Notes under the pieces: model-generated
The model's input: only the letters and a program-made list of their open reading frames with translations
Databases searched by the model: none
What the model was told of the DNA's origin: nothing
Made by a program: the position numbers and the translations under genes
Origin: a bacterium
GTDB lineage: Bacteria; Cyanobacteriota; Vampirovibrionia; Vampirovibrionales; Vampirovibrionaceae
DNA: 64,000 bases
Reading direction: 5' to 3'
NCBI GenBank assembly: GCA_030429585.1
Contig: JAUIEU010000001.1
Span: 1,607,994 to 1,671,993 of the forward strand
Part shown: positions 9,924 through 17,082 of the stretch, piece by piece
Numbering within the stretch: position 1 is the first letter of the stretch
How the letters are laid out: the number at the start of each line of letters is the position of its first letter

Positions 9924-10220
9924 CTAGGCCATATTGAGTTGATCTAGAATAAATGACACGGTTTGCTGGCGCTGACTTTCTGGCAAAGCTTTTAGGCCAT
10001 TTACCATATCCCAAAAAGCATCGCTGGGCCCATCTTCTCGGCGCTTATTAATAGCCGTAACCACGGTTTGTGTGGCCGGCAAGCCCATAATACGGGCCAC
10101 TTGTACCACCACACGCTCTCGCATAACAGATGGGGCCAGCATTAGACATTGCAAGGCAAATGCCAACGTCGGCGAGGCGTCATACCAGCGAGCTGGCCGT
10201 GAAATAGGCAAGGCTCCCAT
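9924..10220 (-). CDS. Small RWYD-family protein of unknown function (copy A)
   Basis: A 98-residue, mostly helical protein with no recognised domain. It shares an ordered set of residues with the protein at 52975-53310: RWYD-x-x-PT near the N-terminus (RWYDASPTLAFAL here), then an acidic/Gln helix and a C-terminal block, FWDMVNGLKALPESQRQQTV here against LWQLMACLQEMAVGDRQSMA there. The two are paralogues in one genome window. No signal peptide or membrane segment. It stands alone between the KARI homologue (convergent) and the GH130 gene (divergent). Confidence 0.68.
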   Translation of the reverse strand: MGALPISRPARWYDASPTLAFALQCLMLAPSVMRERVVVQVARIMGLPATQTVVTAINKRREDGPSDAFWDMVNGLKALPESQRQQTVSFILDQLNMA

Positions 10221-10281
10221 GGGGCTCCAATAATGTTAAGGTTTGCTAACTCTGTAACCTATTGTAAAGACACCGCCCTAA

Positions 10282-11661
10282 ATGGGGAAGAGGCAATCCC
10301 CTTCCTGTTTATCCTTTATTACTCTGTATATCGTATGCCCTCTACCCCCTCCCATGATTACAACGACGCTTCCTGCTATACCCCACACCGTCATCAGTAG
10401 ACACTTTATTACTAACCAAAAGCCTGCCTCTATTCCCCTTACTCCCGATGTTTTCTTCGCCTCAAGCGCCTTACCGCCAAAAGCCATTAAACAAGAAATT
10501 GTTATCCCTCAAAGCAAAGCCTGGCAAGCCCACATAAATAATCCTGGGGCTGTATTACTGCCTAGCGGGCATATTCAGATGCTTTATGGCGCCCACTTTT
10601 TGCCTAGCACCCCTGATGAACGAGTCCCCAACAATCGCCCTAAAAGCACCCTGCCTAACGGCCAAGCCGCCTATAGCAATATTGGTAGTGCTCGGCTAAA
10701 CCAACATGATTTAAGCGTTACACAAGCCCCCGCCAACCCCACCCCTATACCAATTGTAGACAAACATATTGATGGCTGGCCCGACCCACGGATTACGCCT
10801 ATTCCTCAGGCGGATGGCGAAACCGTGTATATCATTACCTATAATGCTGTCGATACCAGCAAAATTGACCGAAAAAAATCCGCCGCTAAAACCGGTAAAA
10901 TTCATGGTGCTTGGATACACGCCACCACCACCACAGATTTTAAAACCTACACCCCCCCTATCCATATTGGCCCCCACCACTACGAAAAAAATGGGTTGTT
11001 TTTTCCAAAAATATTTAAAGGCGACGACGAAAAGCCCATTTTATACTTTATGCACCGGGCCTTCCCTAATATTCAAATAACATCTATACCCATTCACCCC
11101 CGCCACATTGCAAAAAGCCTTCAGGTAATGGCGGATGATGAGGTAAAGCAGGCTATCTATAATGATGATGCTGTAAAACGCGATACCATGATGACCCCAT
11201 TATTTGACTGGGAAGGAAAAATCAATGGCAGCAAAGGGCAAATCTGTGGCGGTGCCCCGCCAGTAGCAGTAACCCTGCCAAACCAAAAAAAAGCCTGGCT
11301 GCTAATATACAACGGTGCCAATAGTAACAGTACCAACCATGTGGATTTAGGCCGAAAAGTGGGCGCCGCTCTTCTCGACTACAAAAACCCCAGAAAGGTA
11401 ATTGCCCGCTCCCCCAAGCCAATTATTAGTGCTACGGAACCATTCGAACTGGGCAGCATAAAAACATCGTTAGAAACGAATGGCACCGTTAGCAACGTAA
11501 CCTTTGCCACAGGGGCTATTAGCCAGCCCAAACAAGACACCTTAACAGTATTTTATGGCGCCCGAGATGAAGCCATTGGCACAGCCGTGTTTAAACTATC
11601 AACACTACTGGCCTACCTAACCACCTTTGACGCAACCGGAAAGCCCGTTTCAACCGGATAG
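10282..11661 (+). CDS. GH130 family beta-mannoside phosphorylase-like protein
   Basis: Five-bladed beta-propeller protein of glycoside hydrolase family 130, which mostly phosphorolyses beta-1,2 or beta-1,4 mannosides. Family blocks appear in order: NNPGAVLLPSGHIQMLYGA (about 86), YSNIGSARL (131), DPRIT with the presumed catalytic Asp (168), NGLFFPKIF, MHRAFPNIQ, GGAPPVAV, WLLIYNGA, ARSPKPIISATEPFE and VFYGARDEAIGTA. The first ATG gives 459 residues, and a second ATG at 10354 (MITTTLPAI) gives 435; neither has a clear Shine-Dalgarno, so the start is unsettled. No sugar transporter is adjacent. Family assignment is fairly sure, substrate is not. Confidence 0.8.
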   Translation: MGKRQSPSCLSFITLYIVCPLPPPMITTTLPAIPHTVISRHFITNQKPASIPLTPDVFFASSALPPKAIKQEIVIPQSKAWQAHINNPGAVLLPSGHIQMLYGAHFLPSTPDERVPNNRPKSTLPNGQAAYSNIGSARLNQHDLSVTQAPANPTPIPIVDKHIDGWPDPRITPIPQADGETVYIITYNAVDTSKIDRKKSAAKTGKIHGAWIHATTTTDFKTYTPPIHIGPHHYEKNGLFFPKIFKGDDEKPILYFMHRAFPNIQITSIPIHPRHIAKSLQVMADDEVKQAIYNDDAVKRDTMMTPLFDWEGKINGSKGQICGGAPPVAVTLPNQKKAWLLIYNGANSNSTNHVDLGRKVGAALLDYKNPRKVIARSPKPIISATEPFELGSIKTSLETNGTVSNVTFATGAISQPKQDTLTVFYGARDEAIGTAVFKLSTLLAYLTTFDATGKPVSTG

Positions 11662-11689
11662 TCAGGCATCCTAATAGGGAATGCTTAGG

Positions 11690-12997
11690 CTACCCCATCA
11701 CTTCGGGAGCAAAACTAAACTCATCACCGCAAATAATAACCGTGTCGCCTTCTTTAGCACCCGCACGGGCTAGGGCTTTATGCACGCCCATGGCCTTGTA
11801 AATGTTCCACAACCGGTGTACCGCCGCCAAATTACGCGGATCGGTGGCGCGCAACAGGCGTTCTACCTTGCCGCCTGTAATGTGGTAGGCGTTGTCTTCA
11901 AATTCAATCTCAAACTCGCTGTCATCGTGATTTGTGGCTTTGGTATCTTCTACCAGCGGCACCACAGTTTCTTGCGGCGGCATCGTCTCTAGCAAGGCAA
12001 ATACCGCATGGCGCAATTCTTCTAGGCCCTGTTTGGCCACCGCAGAAATAGCCAATACTTGGGTACCCGCAGGCACTTTGGCGGCAAATTGCTGTTGCCA
12101 ATCGGCAACAACCGCCTCGTCCACCGTATCCATTTTGGTCAAAATAACCACTTGGGGCTTTTCGCTAAGGGATCTACTGTGGCGGGCCAGCTCTAGATTA
12201 ATCAACTGGTAGGCATCCATAGGGTCATGTTCAATGCCGCTAATATCCACCAAATGCAGCAGCAAGCGGGTGCGCTCTACATGGCGTAAAAAATCGTGGC
12301 CTAGGCCATGGCCTTCGCTGGCCCCTTCAATCAAACCGGGGATATCGGCAAACAGCACGCCGTTTTCGCTACCATCAGGCCGTGTAGGGCCTTTTACCAT
12401 GCCCAAGTTTGGCGTTAGGGTAGTAAAAGGATAATCGGCAATTTTAGGCTTAGCAGCACTTAGCACACTAATTAGGGTGGATTTACCCGCATTAGGGAAA
12501 CCCAGCAGCCCAACATCGGCAATCAGTTTTAGCTCTAAGGTTAAGCGGCGGGCAATGCCAGGTTCGCCGGGTTCGGCAAACTGAGGGGCTTGGCGCCGGC
12601 TGCTGCTAAAGCGCATATTACCGCGCCCGCCACGGCCACCTTGGGCCACCATGGCTGTATCGCCAGGGTGGGTTAAATCTGCCACGGCTTCACCTGTTTC
12701 AGCATCGCGTACCACGGTGCCGCAGGGCACTTTTAAAATCAAATCATCCGAACCGCGGCCATGCTTCCCTTTAGGGCCGCCGTTGACCCCGTCTTTGGCC
12801 ACATAGCGGGCATTAAACCGAAACTCTAGCAAGGTGTTCAGGTCTTCGCTGGCTTCTAGTATCACACTGCCGCCTTTACCGCCGTCGCCGCCGTGGGGGC
12901 CGCCCATGGGCTCGTATTTTTCTCGACGCCACGCCACCATGCCATCGCCGCCGCTACCGGATTCAATCTCAAAGGTGACGTTATCAATAAATTTCAT
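11690..12997 (-). CDS. obgE: Obg family GTPase
   Basis: Ribosome-associated GTPase needed for 50S maturation and stress control. The glycine-rich Obg domain starts at residue 1 (MKFIDNVTFEIESGSGGDG). The G domain has G1 GFPNAGKST, G3 DIPGLIEGA, G4 TKMD and G5 SAVAK. A C-terminal OCT domain follows (from about 355: EFEIEFEDNAYHITGGKVER). At 435 residues it is a full three-domain Obg. A TATACT -10-like hexamer lies about 30 bases upstream of the ATG on the minus strand. It converges on the GH130 gene. Confidence 0.97.
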   Translation of the reverse strand: MKFIDNVTFEIESGSGGDGMVAWRREKYEPMGGPHGGDGGKGGSVILEASEDLNTLLEFRFNARYVAKDGVNGGPKGKHGRGSDDLILKVPCGTVVRDAETGEAVADLTHPGDTAMVAQGGRGGRGNMRFSSSRRQAPQFAEPGEPGIARRLTLELKLIADVGLLGFPNAGKSTLISVLSAAKPKIADYPFTTLTPNLGMVKGPTRPDGSENGVLFADIPGLIEGASEGHGLGHDFLRHVERTRLLLHLVDISGIEHDPMDAYQLINLELARHSRSLSEKPQVVILTKMDTVDEAVVADWQQQFAAKVPAGTQVLAISAVAKQGLEELRHAVFALLETMPPQETVVPLVEDTKATNHDDSEFEIEFEDNAYHITGGKVERLLRATDPRNLAAVHRLWNIYKAMGVHKALARAGAKEGDTVIICGDEFSFAPEVMG

Positions 12998-13087
12998 AAT
13001 AAAAAGGTCGCTAATTCAGTGGGTAATAGTATAAGTATGGCGCAACAAAGGGAAACCACACTTGTAGCACGTTTGTGGGGTTGGCGC

Positions 13088-13109
13088 AAAGCAGGGCCTG
13101 CTTTTTTTT
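13088..13109 (+). terminator. Plus-oriented terminator-like hairpin upstream of obgE
   Basis: AAAGCAG, loop GGC and CTGCTTT are followed by eight T residues on the plus strand. It has the form of a rho-independent terminator, but no plus-strand gene lies upstream: the genes on both sides are read on the minus strand. It could end an antisense or small RNA started near the obgE promoter, or be incidental. Confidence 0.4.
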
Positions 13110-13156
13110 AGAAAGGGGATCGGCTAAGGCAGTCGTTTCTTCGGTCATTAGGTCAT

Positions 13157-14656
13157 TTAGTCGTCATCTGTTGTTGTGGTTTTTACGATTGTTTTCACCT
13201 GCTCAGGTATCGTCTCTTCTTTTTTTTCAGCAATATAATCCCAGTATTCGTCAAAATCGCCCACAATATAGCGTTTGGTTTTGCTGGGGAAGCTGACCTT
13301 TCGGTCATCGTCTGTGATGCCTTCAATATCAATCACCAAATTTAATTTGTCTTTCCCTTCAAAACAGTGGGCATCAAACTCGTACATGCCCATGTAAGAT
13401 TTATCAATAAAATCTTCGTATATCATGCCGGTTAAATACATCCAATTGGCTTCAAACGGCACACGGGCAGAGAGATACGGCTCGCACACGGTGGTACCAG
13501 TCTTATCAGCCAAGGTCATTTGTAAAAAATCTTTTTTAATTTCATGCTTGCCCATTAAAAAAGGCATAATTAGCAAAGGGGCGGTGGCACCAAAACTGGC
13601 TACCGTTAACGCCGTTGCCCCAATAAGGGATACCGTATTAAGGATAATGCTACCTGTAGTTAGTTTGGGTTTGGGGGATACAAAAATACTAACAACAGGC
13701 TTGTCTGTCTCGTAAAACGCCATGTTTTTACTATCATACTCATCTTCGGTCACATCAAAGCCTTTTTTCTTACCGCGTTTTCGGCGTTTTTTAAGGACTT
13801 TTTCTTCCGTTTTGATTAACTGGTAATACCCCTGCGGAGGGGTTATCACGCTAAAAGCAAAATAGCGGGATTCAAACATATAGTGTTTTTGCTTCCGTTT
13901 CGGAAATTTTTTAGGGAATTCTCGCAAAAACTTGCCCATCGGGTACGCATCCCGGGGGGTATCTGGCAGTAATTTGGGCGATGGTAATGGCAGGGTACGT
14001 GCCGTTTTTTTAGCCTTGCTTACCAAGGGCACCGCCTTAGTAACGGCCACACTATTAGGAATGCCTCCCCCGTAGTCACTAATTTCTAAAAACGTATTTA
14101 TGCCCACCACTTCACCATCAAAATTAAGCAACGGCCCCCCAGAGTTACCGGGGTAAATATCGGCATCATGGTCGATAATCTCACTTTCATATTTACCCAC
14201 GGTGCCGTGGGTCATGCTGCGTTCGTTGCCAGGCCAATCTAGCGGGCTACCAACGGCGATTACTTTTTCGCCGGTTAGTACCAGGGGTTCGTTGTTTTTG
14301 GGTGTAAAAAAGGGCAGCACCTTATAGGTGGGGATGTTGGCCAAATTAACGCGAACAATAGCCAAATCGGCCTCTCGGTCTTTTTCTACCACTTGCCCGC
14401 GCACCACATACCCTGGGCCAAAACTCACACGAATGTGTTCATCGTTATTACGCACCACATGGCTATTGGTCAGGATTAACCCGCTATCATCTACCACAAA
14501 GCCACTACCATGGCCGTTAGAAATAATGCTTACCACGCCATCTTTCACCTGGTTAAACACCAAGCCAGATTTAGACATCTCACGGGCGTGTATGGGCCTG
14601 CTGGTAACGCATAGCAAGGTTATGGCCATTATTAGGCTAATTAATTTTTGCCACAT
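13157..14656 (-). CDS. Secreted trypsin-like (HtrA/S1C-type) serine protease
   Basis: A 499-residue exported protease. A signal peptide covers residues 1-24 (LISLIMAITLLCVTSRPIHA). The trypsin-like core has His66 (TNSHVV), Asp97 (ADLAIV) and Ser172 (PGNSGGPL), a complete triad with spacing as in the HtrA/DegP core. No PDZ domain is recognisable after the protease. Instead there are about 290 residues with a Lys/Arg-rich linker, a hydrophobic stretch (TVSLIGATALTVASFGATAP) and an acidic tail. It could therefore be tethered to a membrane. The gene lies 159 bases upstream of obgE. Confidence 0.82.
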   Translation of the reverse strand: MWQKLISLIMAITLLCVTSRPIHAREMSKSGLVFNQVKDGVVSIISNGHGSGFVVDDSGLILTNSHVVRNNDEHIRVSFGPGYVVRGQVVEKDREADLAIVRVNLANIPTYKVLPFFTPKNNEPLVLTGEKVIAVGSPLDWPGNERSMTHGTVGKYESEIIDHDADIYPGNSGGPLLNFDGEVVGINTFLEISDYGGGIPNSVAVTKAVPLVSKAKKTARTLPLPSPKLLPDTPRDAYPMGKFLREFPKKFPKRKQKHYMFESRYFAFSVITPPQGYYQLIKTEEKVLKKRRKRGKKKGFDVTEDEYDSKNMAFYETDKPVVSIFVSPKPKLTTGSIILNTVSLIGATALTVASFGATAPLLIMPFLMGKHEIKKDFLQMTLADKTGTTVCEPYLSARVPFEANWMYLTGMIYEDFIDKSYMGMYEFDAHCFEGKDKLNLVIDIEGITDDDRKVSFPSKTKRYIVGDFDEYWDYIAEKKEETIPEQVKTIVKTTTTDDD

Positions 14657-14751
14657 ACCTTTGCAATGCCCTTTTTACAACCTTTAACGGGCCCTTATTA
14701 TTCAATAGGTACAGGGGTAAGGCAACGAATAGTGGTAACTAGCCTAAGTGC

Positions 14752-15834
14752 CTATTGGATAGCCCACTGCCAGCCAGCGGTTACAAAAAATCGCTGACGC
14801 AATTGGGGGCCATCTAAATGCTGATAGACGGGCATGCCGACTTCTACCGCAATGCGCTGGTTTTTTAAAAAGCCCTTGGTCTTCAGTAAATTCACCCCAA
14901 AGGCTACATCCAACTGCTTACCACCAAAATTTACCGGATTAGCGGTGGGTATCATGGCCGGGTTAAGGCGATCATCGGCGCCGGTAATGCGGCCCCATGT
15001 TTTGGCATTGGCACGGATACTGGTGCTCAGCCACGGCGTCCATTGGCGAGATACCCACGGCGATACAAAGGCCGTATTACCCAGTCGGTAGCCATGGTGA
15101 TTTTTACCGTGACGAATCCGCCCGCCCGCTTGTGCGCCCCAACCCCACTTACCCGCGTGGCCCCGGTAGGTAATACCGGGCAAAAAATCCCATGTGCCGC
15201 TGCCTAGTTGCATGGGGTAAGGCAGGGGGCGGTCGTCGCCTGCTGGGGTATTATCTCGTTGGTTAATGCTCCCGGTAGGGAAGCTGACCCCCATTTTAGC
15301 AATTACCTCGTGGTGATCCGTTTTTAATAGCGGCGTTAGCGCATTGGCCTGAATATCGCCCAAGCCAACCCCACGGGTTTTAAAGCGGGTGCCCATTCTA
15401 TTTCTATGCAGCATGGTTTGCTGAATAAAGGGCACCATGGCCGATACCGTTAATTTATCGTGCGGCGCGTACATCGCCCCCAACATATGCATGCTCATGT
15501 GCATGCGCAGGGGGGTTACCGGGTTTTGGCTCAGCACATCGTTATTGGTCAGCTTGCGACCATCATCCTGCATGCCATCCATGTACATATACATATATTT
15601 GTAGCTCAGCATCCAATCGCCCCGCTTGTGGGTATGGTCGCCCATCAGGCTGATTGGCGCATGGTCATCGGGGCGGCTCACGTTACCGGCCAGCTGCAAT
15701 TCAACAGCTGGCATGGTTACGCCATCGGTGGCGATTTCGGCAGGCAGGTGAGCGCTAGCCTTAGGCAGGCAGCACGGGCCGAAAAATAGTATCGCGCCAA
15801 GCAGAGCAGCCAATACCGGGTTGATGAGTCGCAT
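14752..15834 (-). CDS. Met/His-rich outer-membrane beta-barrel protein (metal-associated transporter family)
   Basis: A 360-residue exported protein with signal peptide MRLINPVLAALLGAILFFG and a small Cys/Ala region before ASAH. The mature part looks like an outer-membrane beta-barrel ending in an aromatic residue region (FFVTAGWQWAIQ). It is rich in Met and His clusters (YKYMYMYMDGM, MHMSMHMLGAMY, HGKNHHGY), and the opening MGDHTHKRGDWMLSYKYMYM matches the conserved start of a barrel family often found in copper-resistance operons. The ATG at 15834 fits the signal peptide; an upstream start would add 21 unsupported residues. A CsoR-type palindrome lies 71 bases upstream and the CsoR gene is about 750 bases away, so a role in copper handling is inferred. 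Confidence 0.75.
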   Translation of the reverse strand: MRLINPVLAALLGAILFFGPCCLPKASAHLPAEIATDGVTMPAVELQLAGNVSRPDDHAPISLMGDHTHKRGDWMLSYKYMYMYMDGMQDDGRKLTNNDVLSQNPVTPLRMHMSMHMLGAMYAPHDKLTVSAMVPFIQQTMLHRNRMGTRFKTRGVGLGDIQANALTPLLKTDHHEVIAKMGVSFPTGSINQRDNTPAGDDRPLPYPMQLGSGTWDFLPGITYRGHAGKWGWGAQAGGRIRHGKNHHGYRLGNTAFVSPWVSRQWTPWLSTSIRANAKTWGRITGADDRLNPAMIPTANPVNFGGKQLDVAFGVNLLKTKGFLKNQRIAVEVGMPVYQHLDGPQLRQRFFVTAGWQWAIQ

Positions 15835-15902
15835 AATTAAGCATCCATTCCAAAACAAAAGCGATACCCCTATCCTCCCACGCAAACAATCCGTCACAAG
15901 CC

Positions 15903-15919
15903 ATCCCCCTAGGGGGGTT
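15903..15919. promoter_or_regulatory. Candidate CsoR operator
   Basis: CCCCCTAGGGGG is a perfect palindrome within ATCCCCCTAGGGGGGTT. Known CsoR operators have the form TACCCCCTAGGGGGTA, so this is a close match. It lies upstream of the Met/His-rich barrel gene (minus strand) and 170 bases before the small gene at 16087 (plus strand). Confidence 0.6.
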
Positions 15920-16086
15920 AGGCCTTAATCTCCCTTACTTAAATCCAAACCACACGCCTTTTATTTGTTAATAATAATTAATAAACCCAACCAAATACAC
16001 AGCAGCCTGTTTTTAAACACTTACAAAAAGCTATATTTTTTATGCAATAGGCACTCACTCATCACAATTTAGGGGGAATAGGATTA

Positions 16087-16503
16087 ATGGTAAGCATTAA
16101 TTTGGCAGCTGGGGCAGGTAATACCACCCCGCAAAAAACACCACAACAAGGCAAAGACTGTAATATTTCTGGCATGGGCAACAATACTGAGATGGACCAA
16201 CTACTAAAACCTTATCTCAGCGCAAACCCAACCGTTAGTGGGGAATTTTACGATATGCCCAACAAAGAAGTACATATTACTGGAGATGAATTCGGACAGG
16301 TAAAAGCCATTCTTGACCGGCAAAATAACACCTTAGTCGTTGAACAGACTTTTCTTGATAATGGCGGCAAGTATAAAACGGAAAAAACAACATTTTTAGG
16401 AGGCATAACGCCAGAAGAGCGCAGCGATGGTGATGTAACGGCAGACTATATTGAAGGCGAAACAACTCATAAAGTAACGTTCAACGTCTGCAAAAAAGGC
16501 TAA
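16087..16503 (+). CDS. Hypothetical protein, 138 aa
   Basis: A 138-residue soluble protein without signal peptide or membrane segment. It is Asn/Thr/Asp/Lys-rich with two cysteines, one near the start (GKDCNISG) and one near the end (FNVCKKG), and alternating hydrophobic residues suggest beta strands (KEVHITGDEFGQVKAILD, NNTLVVEQTF). AGGGGGAATAGGATTA before the ATG supplies a Shine-Dalgarno. It is divergent from the metal-associated barrel and convergent with csoR. I do not recognise the family. Confidence 0.62.
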   Translation: MVSINLAAGAGNTTPQKTPQQGKDCNISGMGNNTEMDQLLKPYLSANPTVSGEFYDMPNKEVHITGDEFGQVKAILDRQNNTLVVEQTFLDNGGKYKTEKTTFLGGITPEERSDGDVTADYIEGETTHKVTFNVCKKG

Positions 16504-16576
16504 TAAATATTTTATAGTCTTCGTCAACAAAAGCACAGTAAACTTACATAACAATAAATTGGCATAGCTTAAAAGT

Positions 16577-16948
16577 TTATGATGAGCAGCACGGTGAACT
16601 ACCGTGCTGTTTGGTTACCCGCTCAGGGGTAGTAGCAACCCCCTCGCCTGCCGCCAGTTCCTCTTTAGAGAACGGCAAGTTAGGGGCTTTTTTAAAAATA
16701 GAGACCAGCTCATCCATCACTCGGTCTTCGTCTTGGGCTTTAATGGCATCCACCACACAAGTGCGTAGGTGTTGTTTTAAAATTTCTTCACTCACGCCAT
16801 CTAAGGCAGATTGCACCGCTTTTAGCTGGTGCAGCACATCAATACAGTAGCGCTCATCGGCTACCATGCGCTCTACCGCCGCCAAATGGCCACTAGCCCG
16901 CGATAAGCGTGCCTGTAATTTTGCTTTATTGTGCTGGTTAATAGCCAT
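16577..16948 (-). CDS. csoR: CsoR/RcnR family metal-sensing repressor
   Basis: A 123-residue all-helical repressor of the CsoR/RcnR (DUF156) family, which releases DNA when it binds its metal. The Cu(I) ligand set is visible as Cys35 (ERYCIDVLHQL), His60 and Cys64 (QHLRTC), matching the Cys-His-Cys set of Mycobacterium CsoR (36, 61, 65). The C-terminal tail ends in SSPCCSS, a further possible metal site. The ATG at 16948 is chosen by family alignment; a longer frame adds ten residues. TATAAT lies 9 bases before this ATG, so the mRNA may be leaderless or nearly so. The likely target is the operator at 15903-15919. Confidence 0.88.
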   Translation of the reverse strand: MAINQHNKAKLQARLSRASGHLAAVERMVADERYCIDVLHQLKAVQSALDGVSEEILKQHLRTCVVDAIKAQDEDRVMDELVSIFKKAPNLPFSKEELAAGEGVATTPERVTKQHGSSPCCSS

Positions 16949-16957
16949 AACGCGCCT

Positions 16958-16963
16958 ATTATA
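16958..16963 (-). promoter_or_regulatory. -10 element of csoR, close to the start codon
   Basis: TATAAT on the minus strand ends 9 bases before the csoR ATG. Transcription from it would start at or next to the start codon. lysC shows the same spacing. No convincing -35 hexamer is seen. Confidence 0.45.
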
Positions 16964-17082
16964 GCCAAAACATGCCACAACAAGCGGCCTACTCGTTGCG
17001 AAGCCCCTATTGCCTGCGCCATAATAATAGCCGGCATAAACCCCGCGTTTACGATTTACATTTATATATATGGCCTGTGCAC

